Source: Turritopsis dohrnii
Lineage: Eukaryota > Cnidaria > Hydrozoa > Anthoathecata > Oceaniidae
DNA: 64,000 bases
Direction of reading: 5' to 3'
Assembly: GCA_027922465.2 (NCBI GenBank)
Contig: BQMF02000016.1
Span: forward strand, 1,550,001-1,614,000
Below the pieces are notes generated by a model. It saw only the letters and a list, made by a program, of their open reading frames with translations, had not been told where the DNA came from and searched no databases. A program made the position numbers and the translations under genes. Below are positions 36,101-51,100 of the stretch, one piece after another. Numbering within the stretch: position 1 is the stretch's first letter; each line of letters opens with the position of its first letter.

Positions 36101-39100
36101 TGAATGAAGACCAACTTAATTGAAAAAATGTGTATCTTTCAATGGAAATGCACTCCTTCACAGAGATTTTTCAACATAATCTGCCTGTATGTGAAAGTAT
36201 CGTGAGTGGAGATGGATTTTCCATCACTTTGTTAATTGACTCATGACTGAAGATTATTTGTATATCACATGTTCCACAAACGCCAGAGTACTACTAAATT
36301 AATTATAGTAAATTTACTGGATAAGTATGTTATTTTTTCAAGAAATCAAGCAAAATTTTCATACAGATCAACTGTTGCATTTAGCTAGTGCGAAAAGCTG
36401 TTGCAAGTCAGGTTGACACGACTGATGGAAGAGATCAGGTCAACCAAAGTTGGGTGACGCATAAAGAAGAAAAGCAAGACTTGAAGAAAACAGGTATGAC
36501 TCAGGTCTGTTGCATGAAATGGTGTGTAATTTAAAAAAAAGGCAAAAAATTTTCGTAAGTAATTGAGTGTTTTCCCATTATGTTGTGCCCTCAACAGTGG
36601 ACAAGAAAAATTTAACTCGTCTAAAAGTCCTATATGCAAAATAATAGAAAGAAAAAGTGTTTTATTGTTTTAATAGTGGGCAGACACTTTATGAACAATG
36701 TAGTGGTGATAGTTTAACCCGAATAACCCGATTAGCCCGAATAACCCGATTAGCTATTTAAACATCAAGCTGAATACGTTTTAAATTTTTTGTGTGTCAA
36801 CATTTCAAACTCTTCCATTCCCATTAAGTAGGGATCCGTGCAAAACCTTTGTTTTGATGTCAGTCATTTCTTGCCTATTTTCTACCATGGTCACAGCAGA
36901 ATAAAAACTTCAAAATGTTATAATGTAGATGTTTGATAGTGGATAAATAACTCATATTTTTAGGATGTACTTGGAAAAATGGCTTGTGGAGTAATGATGA
37001 AGAAGAGTTACTTCGAAACAATATTGATGATTATTGTAAGGTAAGATAACCTATAAAGATTTCCTCCTCAGGATTACTGTTAGTACCAACTACATAGCCT
37101 TTGGAGATGGGTCTGTTACAAAAGTATTAGCATTTAATCCTTCCGACATTTTTTGACTATCATCCTTGTAGAAATCATGTTTTGGAATTTTGTAAATTCT
37201 ATTCTAGTATACTTTCGATAAACATTTTCGTGATATTGTATCATAAAGATGGTGTTTTTTATATAGCCCTGAAATATCGATTTGTCCGTCCGATATAACA
37301 AGTACTTTTGTAACTGACATTGTCCTTTTTCTACCTGGATAACCTGTAATGATGTTCTCCATCGTTGGGTGTACTAGTACTAAACTACTTAGATTTTTTA
37401 TATATATATATTTTTTTTTGCTCCCTGAACAATCATTTTATTTAGTTGATAGTTCTTGTCAGCCATTATGATGGAAACTAGATGTTATTATTGTGTTTGC
37501 CTTCCTTAAAGCTGCTATGATCTTTTATTTCAGGCTAATAATATTCCAGATCCAACCATCATGATATTTTCAACTCCAAGAGAGGAAAGGAAGGCATTTT
37601 ATCGATCAATCTGTGAGCTTCGTATGTTTTCAAAACTTGCCAGTCAGAGAGTGCCATGATGTAAAGCTAAAGTAAACGAGCAATGTTTTCGCAGTACGCA
37701 AAATCATAAAGTAGTGTGCGTATTTCTATAGAAATGCACTCTTACGCAGTGATTTTTCAGTCAGTGGAGTAGTGGCGTTCTCTGGCGGTGATACTCGTAC
37801 TTAGATCCTTTATCATGTTTTGAAACTTAATCATGTTTCCCCGCGTCAGTATTATATAAAGATGTATGGTCCAGAATTTCTGTGATGACTAGTGCAGCTT
37901 CCATAAAAACGTCACTTTATAATAGGCATGATACCACTAACTTAAATTCATCTTGTCTTATTAGCCGTAATTGTTTATTCCATAGCTGCCGGTCTGAATA
38001 GGCCGTTATTTGCCGTATACCGTAAAGTGTTGCGTATGTACGATCAGAAGAATTACGTGGGAAAATACTCTCCTGATGAATTAGACAAGCTGGAAAAACT
38101 TTGCCGACTTTACAAGAACGACTGGGTTTTAATTGGCAATGTTCTCGGCCGAAGTGCTGCTTCTGTTAAAGACAGGGCAAGACTTTTAAACTGTCCAAAT
38201 AAAAGAGGTTTGTAAAGAAATGGGGAAAATTGTTGAAAAAAATCACTGCGATGAAGAGCATTTTCATTGAAATAGTATGTATATTTCTGCAAAAAATGCA
38301 CTCCTTCGCAATGATTAGGAAGTGAACTTTCGAAAGTTCGTTGATATTTTCTCTTTTATATCGGTCATTCTAAATTCATAGGGAAATGGGAAGCGTGGGA
38401 ACTAGAGATGCTATCCAGCCTTGTTCATCAAATGACCAACACTAAGAAAGGTGACAGCGTTACTACTGGAATCAACTGGACAGAAATCTCGGACCAAATG
38501 ACAACACGAACAGATAAGCAATGCAGGACGAAATGGTTTGTTTGCCTTATCATTTTTCTTGTTTTCCAAAACTATTAAGCTGTTAGTAAAAGCCAGAACA
38601 AACCGTCTAACATAGTAGATATCGAGTCATAAGACATAGTAGATATTATGTTTTATTAAATTATATGTTTGAACGATTGACATTGTTTATGACAGAAGCT
38701 GTTTTAAATCGTCAAAAAAAGTCACTGCGGCGAAGAGCATTTACTTTGAAATAGTTTGTATATTTCTATAGAAATGTACTCCTTCATAGTGACTTGTTCA
38801 GAGAGTTTTCACGAAAAACATTTTTGAATGTCTAACGAAATTCTTGTTTGAATGAAAACACAACACACAGATGGAATTATATTAAAAAATCCTTGCGACC
38901 GAGTGCATTTGTACAAGTAACAGCATTGCACGAACAACCGTGTTATTCCTAAAAAATCACATGATTGGTTAAATTTGATTGACGTTTTTGCTTGGCGGGT
39001 AATTTCGAATTAATTTCCCAAACACGTCAAAACCAACCATGTCATTACTATAGAAATATGCGCACTATTTCGATGGAAATGCTCTTCAACGCATGCGCAC

Positions 39101-42100
39101 TATTTCAATGGAAATGCTCTTCAACGCATGCGCACTATTTCAATGGAAATGCTCTTCAACGCAATAACTTTTTGACGATTTTGTCACTGGGGTAGGATAG
39201 AGAATATTGATGAGGTCGCCTAATTGCTAATTGAAAGTAGACCATATACATAGATAATGACAATGTTTTCAGAAAATCCATTGATATTTATTCAATTCTA
39301 TCACTTATTCTATATGCAAGTAGTTCATTGTCTGTGTTTAACCAATCATTCTCTGTGTTTGATTCGAAATATTTTCACTCCAGCCAATCACTGTCAATCA
39401 AACCGAAATGAACTTTTCATCATTGTTCATCTGTCCATCTCTGTATGGTGGATTTATCACTCGTTATCCAGGATTTGGTGTCACTGCTACATGAATACTC
39501 CTCTTCTTTTTAATAGAAATGCTTTGATTTCATATTCTTTACTCTTCTGTCTCTTGTTTACTGTTGCCATTGACAGCAGCCTCGTTATCATAACCATTCA
39601 TCTTCTTGTCTTTACGTTTCGTGGGTAATAGATATCGAACTTTTAGCGGTGATGGAGTCACTGTACGAAAAATCAAATTTCGTTTTGAAAATGCGGAGAA
39701 AATGTTTCTAAAATCAACATTATAGAGAGAAGGTAAAAACTATCTATCATCCATTCCAAGAAAACGAAGCAAATACGAAAGGAATCCTTCTAATTTTTCT
39801 GTGCTCTCCTTTCTTTTCCGAAGTACATCACGTCAGTACCCAGTGGGCAAATTTGTCTAAAAATCGCTGCGATTAAGAGCATTTTCATTGAAATAGTGTG
39901 TATATTTCTATAGAAATGTACTCCTTCGCAGTGGTTTCAACAAATTTGCACACTGGATATGTTTTGTTCTTCTCGGATTTGATTATTATGCATTACATTG
40001 TTCAAACGTAATGATCAAGGGATGGAAATTGTTCAAAGATCGATTGTAGCAACAGCCAACGTAACGACAACGTAACGAAGTAGAAACTTAATACCCAAGG
40101 TACATGTTGTTCCGGACATGATACTGGATGAAGGGACGTTTGACCACGATTAAGTGAACCTACCTTGAATACTTTTTGATCTAAAAGGAAATAAATAATA
40201 TATATCAGAAAAGTGTTTGTAGTTAAATTTGTAATAGTGATTTCGTATGTGGAGGAGTTTAAAAGTAACGTAATTATCACACTCCTTCACCTACGTTACT
40301 ACCTAGTAAATAGAGCGATAGGCGTGAGCTCACTGTCTTTTAATTCTTCGTTTTCCATGTTTGACTTTTCACTTACCTGTTATGATATGTTGTTCGCATA
40401 GAAAAGATAGTATTGTTTTTAGAGGCCATTAATATGGTGCCTGAATTGAAGTCAAACCGTATTTCAGTTCAGAACGTGGTATATTTGGTGTTACTGTTTA
40501 CATAACTTGTGGGCGAAGTGAAACATATTCTTACTTTCGATGTCTGTTGTAAATGATAGCGGCTGCAATCACGGCGAGGACGACCAGTGGGATTAAAATA
40601 CTGACCAGAATCACCCAAGAACGATTTTGCCCGCTTGTTGGTTTGACAGCCTTTGTTTTCTGTGTGGTTTGGAGAATGCTTGATACTACCTGTGATGCTG
40701 TTACAGTAGAGGAGGCACTCCTCCTTGGTGTTACGAAAGTGGAGTTTTTGCTCACGTGTCTTGCAGTTGAACTTCTACGTGTGTTCTTAGAATATTGTGG
40801 TGAAGTGTTTGGGAGAAAGGAAGAATGTGGGGATGGGGACTGGGTAAGAAGTGGTGTTGCTCGATTTGTCTGAGATGTTAGTTTTCGAGTTGTGAAGTAG
40901 TCCGACGAAGAGAAGATTCTTTTGCTTGCTGTTGATGTCACCATTGAAGACAAGTTGCTTGGTAGAGCTGTCGTGCTGAAGTTTCCGACAAAGCTCTGCG
41001 ATTTTTGAACGACAGTTGTCAAACGTCTTAGTTGTGTTCTATCCGAGTACGACAACGTTGAAGGCGATAAGGTTTTTGTCGGGGACGTTTGAACGACATT
41101 TGTCGAACATTGTGTTTGTGTTGTCTCCAAGTACGATGACGTTGCCGCTTTCACAGTGCTCGTTGTCGGTACTGTAAACAGATCGTCTAGATTCACAGGA
41201 TCTAGAACAAGTGAACACCACACTCAGTTATTTCTTGAGGAAACAATATTATATAGCGTCATTTTACAGTGCTACGCTAAAAGTTTTTTTTTAATTGAAA
41301 TTACGTTGAAGAGATCAGATTTATTCGTTTGAATTATAAGAGGAGATGAAATTCCAAACTAATCGCTTGTTTACTATATTAGACGTTTCTGTTAAGCCAG
41401 GGTATTCTCGTTAGTCTAGGAAATAGAGCATTATGCTGCCACTTTACTGTTTTGACCAGACATCAACCTCTCTCTCAGACTCTGTAGATTAGCTTATATC
41501 ATTATAGGTGTGGATATAACTTGGTGAATCCTCAAATGTGAAGGGGAATCCTCAGATGTTAAGGGGGAATCTTCACTCACATGTAACTGTTCCCAAGATC
41601 TTGAATATAAGATAACTGTTGCCTTGGTTTGGGCAGTTCACCGTATATCGGATCAGTTGACCAAGCCATTTCCAGTGGACCAATTTTATAATCTATTATA
41701 AATTATGAGAGAAAGTAGGATTAACTACGGTCGTAACACGTGTGCAATGCAAGAGTATCTCTCTTTTCCTTTCTATAGTATTTGTTTGAGCCAACATAAT
41801 TCGACAGAATTTTTGTCTACTTTTTCTTGTGTAGATTGGCCTTTATCATACACGCGTCTTATAGTTTATCATCAAAACATGGTGTACACCTTGTAAAATT
41901 TATAGGGGTTTATAAGGCTTTATCACGTGATTTTTTCAGACTTGTTATCAGATATTTTCACCGAAAAGAATGATGGTTTGAGGTTGTTAGATCAACACAT
42001 TCTCTAATCCAATGTTTTGAATTTATCAAATGTTAATTATAATGTTTATTAAAAGCCAGCTATGATGATTTAGTCTTCGGTGAAGGTAGGAACTTATATC

Positions 42101-45100
42101 GTAGGCTAAGTTGCTTCTTATTCTCTGTCAAAGTAAATTTTGTGCTTCAGATAATCGTTTAATGGCGTATCAACACATCATTTGAATTGTAAATAATGTT
42201 TTCTGTATGTGTGTTTAAGTGAACTCAGTTGAACGACCTTTAATAACTGTGTGAGCTTCAAGTTATGGAATGCAATTATCTGAAAAATCACTGCGAAGGA
42301 GTGCAATTCTATGGAAATATGCACAGTGTTTCAACTGTAATGCTCTTCATCGCAGTGATTTCGGCGATTTTATCCACTGGGAAGGTACATACAAGACACA
42401 TGGAATATTAAGCTGTAAACATCTCTCGCAGTTGATGCGCAGTTATTGATTATCAAGAGGAACTTTATTAGCTTTAAAATTTTACCCATTACTCATTCAA
42501 TGCCGACGTTTTTATAATCCTATCGTTCTTATGATGTTGTTTTCTCTACTGTTATACTGATACAAAGTTCTAACAATATTTTCTTTCTATCAAGACGAAT
42601 TGTCTTACCAGTATTTTCGTCGCGTCAAACTCTATATCAAAAAACTGTCGGTAACCTTTCTTCTGAATGGACTGCCATATACCGACGCCATTGTCATCAA
42701 TATTCCAGAGATGAACTTTGATCTTGTATTTAGTTGTACAGGCGAGGCTAATGTTCAACGTATATGTAGAGTTCTGTGTGACTAACGGTTGACCGTCGAA
42801 GTGAACTCTATCACCATCTACTATATGAAAAGAAGTACCGTATTTCCTCTAATAAACGCCGCGGCGTTTATTACAAATTCAAGGTTTTGGATGCGGCGCT
42901 TACTAGAGGGAGGCGTTCATTAGAGGGCGGCGTTTATTACAAAATGAAAAATTGGACAGAAGCAAACTTAAACAATAATGTTTCCTTATCCTTAAAAAGG
43001 TTAGAAAAGATTGTGTGAAAATGTTTTACACAAAAGATATGTTGACGAAAATGTCAAAGAAGAGCAATATCACTGTCGCCGTTCTCTTGTATGAGATGAA
43101 ACTTTTTTATAATTCTTGTTTAACCTGTTTTCTAATAAACGCCGCTTCTCAAGATGCGGCGTTTAATCGAGGGAGGCGTTTATTAGAGGGCGGCGTTTAC
43201 TACAAACGTTCGGCTATAAGTGCGGCGTTTAATAGAGGGCGGCGTTTATTAGAGGAAATACGGTATCTCATCATTCCATTTCTTGATTTCCTTACAAGCC
43301 TTATATTGTCCTTGAGGAGATGTGAAAAAAGGACTGGTGACTGGTAATTTGATCTCGCTTCTGCATTGTGTTATGCTGTATAGGGGCCTGCCTAAATCGT
43401 CGAATAGTCACTGCGACAGGGAGTATTTCCATTGAACTACTTACCGGTGTTTTTTCAACAAGTTCTCCCACTGGGTATAGACATTTTCATTATCAAAGAC
43501 GGTTAGATCTACCTACCGCTATTTATAACTCCAACCAGTAAAACTGTTTTAAATTGAGGTGAGTAAGCAGGCTAAGCTTTAGTTCTCAGTTAGTCAAACA
43601 AACTACAAGATGGTGTGCAGGAACGTTTTTTGATGGTGTTGAGAAGTCTTTCATACAGAGAAAGTGTTTGTAAGACGCTCTCCTACTTACCGACTTTAGC
43701 GATAGAGTGACAGGCGCCTTTCTTTGTCTTCTTCGACACGAAAGTATCATTCTTTAGGTCACATCGGCAGCCATCTTCAAACGGCGAAGCATTGTAATCT
43801 TGACATTTCTTTGCACCAGTAAAAACGTCTATCTTGTCACGTGATACATTCAGCAAATTCGCTTCGATGTTCGTTATTACGAACAATATCAGGATTGCTG
43901 ACGTCAGCATGACTGAAAAAACCTTTCTTCTTATTTGAAATTGATAATCAGTCTTTCATGTATGTTTTGCATAAACACAGCAACGAGAAGATCTTCGTTC
44001 GTTGTTGCTGCTCCACAAGTATTTGAGAACTCGATTCAACAAATTTCGAAGTGCTGTTTTATGATCGAAGCATCACACAAACAAAAAATCAATCAATCAA
44101 TCAAGATCAATGCGAAACGATTTTGTTGCTAATCTAAACCTGTTCTGTTGGATTATTATGATGATAACAGAGCAGCTTACTCTTTTGACAACCTCTTCTT
44201 TTAAATGATGTGTTGCTTGAAGTGCAATCGAAACTTCTTTTGTACAGTGTATACCCCCTGTTTTAGATTATACTACTTCTCAGGTTGCTCTTTAATGAAA
44301 TGGCTTAACAGGGGGTAACGCAAAGTTGTTTTTATTGGGGATTATCTGTTGTATTTGTGGTGTGTTCAAGTAGTTTGTTTTGCTGACACTAGTTTTGACA
44401 TTAACACATCATTATTAGAAGAGTTGCACATTACTGGAACATTTGCGGGTTAAATGCATGTAATACACGTGTGTGATGAAGCCTATGGATACTTCGAAGG
44501 GGGTTCTGCATTGCCTTGGTCTTCCATATGTAAAGCACTTGCAGCCATGGATAGGAGAGGCGTGTTTCTAATGAGTTCACAACGTGGACTCAAACGTGCA
44601 CTTTATATAAGATAAGTGCTTTTTCTCAGTCCAAATACCTTCGTTAATAAATTCGTTTTCCTGGCGATTTATTGTAACTAAGCAACTGACTGGGACTTGA
44701 ATATGAGTCACAGTGGTCGGATTTGAAGGTACACGTCATCACTACACGCTACAAGTAACCACCATCTGAAACGTCATCATTCAGGCCATGTCATGTTGTG
44801 ATGGGGTGTTGAAAAATACTTGAATGGTTTATAAATGGTCATGATCTTCTATTTAATTGATAAAAGAATCATGTGTGGAGGAGAGTTTTAGCACTTGTCT
44901 TTACTGAGTAGATAGGAAAGGAATGTGAAGAATGGAAAGAATGCTGCCCAAGTGGAAAATCTCTGTGAAGGAGTGCATTTTTTATAGAAATATACACACT
45001 TTTTTCCATTTAAAAGTTCTTGGTCGCAGTGACTTTTTTGAAGACTGTCAAGTCAACAACTAAAGAGGCAACCATTACGGATGGAAGCCCAAAGACTAGA

Positions 45101-48100
45101 AACGAAAGACTTGTACTAAGTACTAAGTACTAGGTTGTCTACAAAAGTCTACCGAAAATCGTCATGCGTAAAGACTCAAACAGAAATTTTTGAAAGGGCC
45201 ATTGTTGTAAAATATCTTAACTATAATTTCTTCATGTTGTTTCTATTATACTGTCTTTTCATTGGCTTCTGATATGGGGAAATTAGTTTAATTCTTGACA
45301 GCGGATATCTTATTGAGATCGCTCGTTATTATTATCGCTTTTACGTATGAATAAGTAAATTAATCAAAAACTCAAAAAGTGCAACTGAAAACTAATCTGT
45401 AATGTTCCTTTAGTAACTCGATTATATTCAGATTTAGTGAGAAAACTTTCTTAATTCAACCGGGGTTAGCGAGAACCTAGATTTGACTTGTTTACTTTGT
45501 GTTTCTTGACTGTTCTTGTTTTCATGTTGTAGGTTGCATTTTTTAAATTGGAAAGAATCCGGGGGGAAAAAGTGGAGTAAGGCAGATGAAAAGGAGCTTG
45601 TAAATCGGTGAGTTTTCTCTCGTTGTGTTAATCTTTTACCCCCTGCTATTGTCAATATGGTTTTGACGTTCTTTGTCGTAGTATTTTGTCGGCTGACCTC
45701 ACAGAAGAGAGCAAAATAAACTGGGACGAGATATGTAGCGGATGGACGAGGTAAGAATTACCTGTGGAGGAGCGCATTTTTCCTTTCGACAAAATACGTG
45801 AGAGTTGATGTTTGGTTAGTGGGCATTGATTTTCATCCGAAAAGTGTGTAGAAACGACTTTAAGGATTTCTGTACCCTGCTCGACTTTTCACTCTCGCTA
45901 ACTTAAAGATAATGAACTGTTTTATATGTACAGCTGAGGGTTGCACTATGCTGATGTCAGTAGCAATAGAACAATTGAGAAATGATCTGGGAACGAGCAG
46001 CTGTTTATTATTAACAAAGCGCTCAAACAAAGCAAAAAAATAAATGATTGGCTCTCTCATGGAGATTATCTTACAAAAAAACTGCTGACTGCACACTTTT
46101 TCCTCGATCTTATGAGTTCATTTAAATCTTTTGGTCAGGATTATGAATTCATAACATCAGATTTAGTGATCCGAAATCTCGTGTACTCCAATCTTTATCC
46201 TTTGATCTGTCAGACCGAACCTCTTGGCGAAATGTTCTTTTACATCTTGCACTTCTTCACCTGTTGGAATTTTAAAGCTTCTTTTTATTATTTTTTGAAT
46301 TATATTTCTGTTATTATTATATTTATTTTTTTCACATTTTTTTCAGTGTGCGCTCTCCCCAGTGGTTACGCCAAAAATGGTGGAAGATCAAAAAGACTGT
46401 GCCTGATTTCAAAGTTTGTGAATTTCCAGGTGTGTTTGGTATCACGGTTACAGGTCTCTATAAACCAGAAATGCTTTTTACTGTATTTGAGATTGTTCTT
46501 AATTGTGACGTCACTAATTATTGTCACGTGATAATGAGTTTTTTTTATTCATAGAACTGATGAGTTTTTTAAAAACAATATACATTGATGTAGAAACACA
46601 GCCTGTAGAGAACGACGAAAACACTGATGGCATTCAGCCAACCCAGCAATTGGTTGTCAACGAAACGGATCATGTAGTAGAATCTAACGAGCCATTAGTG
46701 GCGGATCGAAATGAATTTAATCCCTTGCAAGTCAGCCTACCGGGTAAGAAATATTTAACGTAGAACTGATGGGCATTAGAAATTCTTCAGTGTTGCCACT
46801 CTTCTGGCCTTGCCGGAAACCCCGGCCGCTGAGGAATTTTAGCTTATTCCTTCCGGCCCTTATGGACTTATGATAATTTTTTTTGTAGACCGGAGCTCAA
46901 GATTAAGTCCCAAAAAACCATCTGTGGAGTAGACCATTCTCGGGAATCATTGCAAGATTGTAACAATGCTCCCTTCCACAGATGGTTTTCTAGGGATTTA
47001 ATTTTTAATTTTAAACACATTTTTACGGAAGACGTCTCCGTGGCAGCTCCTGAAAGCATAATTTGTTTGTTTTAGTTCAAAAATAAATTAAACTTTCAAT
47101 GGATCGTCCCTACAAGATTATAGAACGCAATTAGATTAGTCAGATTAGACGCTAGGAAGAAGGAATAAAAACAAATGAGTTTGGGATTGGCTGCTAGAAA
47201 AGGACATAAATGAAGACTTTTTATCTGACTATGTGAAAAAGATTGACAAGGCTGGTGTCGCCATATGTAGCTGGTGCAATGATGAATTGGTATATGGGTC
47301 GTCGGGAGAGAAACTTTTATTGAAGCACACTGTGCAATGCGAAAAGAAGCATAAGGAGAACAGAAAGTTAAGAGCAGAAAACACCACTGTTCCAACATCT
47401 TGGTTCGACCCTTCTGAAGCTGCCAAAGCATCCCATAAGTGTGTGCACCCATCCTGTGACATGGAGAGTGTAATGTCTCACTCTAATCACTAAGATGGAC
47501 CGTGTAATGTGTTACTAATCGAAATACGATGGAGCGTGTATTGTCTCACTCTAATCACTAAGATGGAGCGTGTAATGTGTTACTAATCGAAATACGATGG
47601 AGCGTGTATTGTCTCACTCTAATCACTAAGATGGAGCGTGTAATGTGTTACTAATTGTACTACGATGGAGCGTGTATTGTCTCACCATAATCAATACAAT
47701 GTAACTAATTTTCTCCCTGAAAAAAACCGTTTTTTATTTGTTTCTATCGTAGAAGGGTTGATCAATCAAAATCTGGATAGCGGTGTAACTAATCAGTTGA
47801 ATGGTGGTGAAAATAATCAGTTCGGCATTCCTACCCTATCACTACAGATCCAGTTGCAATCGAGTAAGTCAAGTGAACTCCATCTAATATTCAACCTTCT
47901 ACTTTTGTCACACAATACTCCGTCGGGATAACTGGCGATTGACCGAATGTCCACTTCATGTTCTCCTTTCCTCCAAACAAATTCCTCTGCTTCTGGTTGA
48001 ACACAAGTTGTACGAGCCGTTTATAAGGAAATTTGACGTTTATTGATACAGTGATACAGAGCAGGTGGATATGGGCGGCGAGCGACGCCGCCTTGGCTGC

Positions 48101-51100
48101 TAGTCTATATATTAATAGCCGATTCTCCGTCTGTCTGTTTGTTTGTTTGTTCGTTTGTTTCTTTGTAAGTCACGCAAAATGGTAGATTAAGTTGTGAGCG
48201 AAATTATTTCTTTTTTTGTGTGCGACGTGAGTTCGAAGCAAATACATTGCAACCCCAATCGAACGTGACTTTTTTTGGCTGATGAACTAATAGGAATAAC
48301 GTTTTGTTTTTATCATTATTGTTAGTTTTATATTCCACGTTGACTTGGCTTTGAAAACAGTACATCAGCTAAATACAAAGAAACTAACTGATTAAACATT
48401 TTGGACAAAAAGCAGCAGTGGCAGAACGTGGCAGCATATGTTCGGTTTGCCTCTAACTCTTGCCTGACGAACGAACGGATGAACAATTTAATGATCATGC
48501 ACGTTCACAAAGATCGACTAAATGATCTGGATTTTGTTGAAATCGGCAACAACTTTGTGAGTGCCAATCAAAGGAGGAGAAGCAAATTCGGTATTTTTAA
48601 CAATTTAGATTACGGTAAAGTCCCTGAAATTACATCTACAAGAGAATGTACAACGCAAACCGATGTTTGAATCACAGCCTAACATAATGTATGTATTGTA
48701 ATTTTTATTTTATGGTCAAAGTGAATGCATACAAAAAATAAAACATTTTTCTAGTCCTTTACCTGTCAAATTAGCGAAAGTAGCTCCAAATTCCGGTGAA
48801 AATAAGTTCAAAAAACATAGGTTAAAGTATGAAAACTCTTGATTTTCAGTGCTCAAATAAGCAATCTAGGGGTTGTAAAATTGAAAAATTTTCTTGGGCC
48901 GTCGGCCCCAAACATGGTGGGGCCTCCTTAGATACTCAACATGTTCAGCCCCCCCAACTCAAAACACTTTGCTACGTCCCTGTTCTTTTAATTGTTAAGC
49001 GTTCTGATCGAACGTTTTTTTTTTCTATTTATTCATTTAGCACGTGCCTTTTTTCTCTCCTCCGTGTGAACTTTTTAATAACGTTTTGTTTTTATCATTA
49101 TTGTTAGTTTTATATTCCACGTTGACTTGGCTTTGAAAACAGTACATCAACTAAATACAAAGAAACTAACTGATTAAATATTTTGGACAAAAAGCAGCAG
49201 TGGCAGAACGCGGCAGCATGTTCGGTTTGCCGGTGTATCCTAACGTATCCTTGCCTGACTGTCTGAGACGGGTGAACTTTTTTTTGGAGCAATCAAAATG
49301 TTTAAAAACCGATAGGTAAAAAATGAAAACAAAATATTTTTTTGCTTTTCTTTTAATAATTTAATTTCTTTTTGGATTTCTGCGAAAGCAAGAAATACTT
49401 TAAAACCGGCTTTGTTTTTCTTTTTTTTTTTTTTTTTTTTCTGATGTCCAAACCTAGCGGTTTTTTGAAATTTCGTGTGTGCGCTTACATGAAACTTACG
49501 CTTACCACGCATGTGAGGGTAGAAACCATTTTAAATTTTTTAAAGTTTCTTGAAAATGATAGATATGGGTATCTGAAGATAAAAAAAAGAATTTTCATAG
49601 AAGAAACTTATAATTATCTTGAACTGTGATCATTCTTTTCTAATTAAAAAGAAGTTTTCAACGTTTTGTAAACAGAAGAGTCAAAAAGAAAAAGGTAGCT
49701 ATTTGTTTGTTTTTATAGAGAAATGTTTTGATATTCTTTAAGCCTAAATTCAAAACATCTTCGTTTGTTTTGTATATGAGCTGTTACGCTTTTAAGCTCT
49801 GGATACTTTGGCTCAGCTTAGTTTCCTCTTCAGCTCCAACATAGAAAATTTGTGTCTACCCTGCACCACTTACTTGTTTTATTGTTTGATCAGTTTAAGT
49901 TATACTGTCAATGTCCCTTATTACGAGTGACTAATCACAATAGCAAATTAAAACATCTGTAAAACAACTGTCTGTAAATTCAAAAGATACATCATGTAAC
50001 AATACAAAACTTTCCTTTCAGTTACAATATATAATTATGTTATGTGTGTGCTTTAGAACATATATAAGTATTATATATAACTGTTAATGATCAAAATTAT
50101 TGTTTACTTTTTGTGTTTGAAATATTGATAATTCCATTTGTAATTAAGAAGATTGACGGTACATATCAAATGCTTAAAGAACATGATTTACATACGTAAT
50201 CACTGAATATTCGAAAAAATCAATATAAACTTAATATTATTTCGTACCCCCAAAATAAAGAATGTTTTATGTCATTCAGCAGATGTAGTTAAGTTTATCA
50301 GTGGTGTATATACGTATACAATAAAGTTTCGCATAGTGTCAACTATATTTTCGCAATGCCCTTGGGTGCATATGAAATCAGAGATGCAATGTTATGTCGT
50401 AAAAATCATTCAACCTTTTTTTGAATTTCTTCAAGAAGTTTTATATACAGGTCATGAATGATAACTCAGATCAAGAATGTTTGTAAGTGCTTTCCGTATT
50501 ACTAATCAAAACAAACTACAACAGTTATAATGTTGGTTTTGGTCTATGTGGATGTATTTTGCATGGCCAAAATCTGCATGCATTTTTGTGCTTGTAATTT
50601 AGGAAGTCTGCTAGGAAGATTGACACCAAGTATCAAATTCAGAAATTCAGAACTTTTACAGTTTATGAGTTACGTGCATATACATTGTGATATCTGAAAG
50701 GATCAATATATCTTTGATATTATTTCTTATCAACAAAATAAAGAATATTTAATGTCATTCAGATGTAATCCAGTTTATTAGCAGTATACTATAAGTCTCT
50801 CATAGTGTCACTTATCTTTTGACAATGTCCTAGGGATTATATACATTAGAAATGTGATTTTTTATTTTGGAAATCACATAACCTTTTTCAAATATGTCAT
50901 ATGCTTTTTCTTTCATATTTCAGCAGAAATCCTTTTGCCTGTTAAGGCATCTTGTTTTAATTGTTATGCGCTTCAGATCGAACCTTTTTTATTCACTTTA
51001 ATCATTTAGCACGTGCCTTTTTTCCCTCCTCCTGTGTGAATTTTTAAGAAGAGAAACCATTTCCTCCCTGTTTGATAGCACCCATGTTAGAGCGCGTAAC

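Noticed and set aside
43015..43347. 110-codon frame with AAFNRGRRLLEEG repeats
   Set aside because: The repeats are translations of the MITE's AATAAACGCCGC units.
46112..46531. 139-codon frame over DMTF1 exon 12
   Set aside because: It is mostly intron and reads the exon in a wrong frame.
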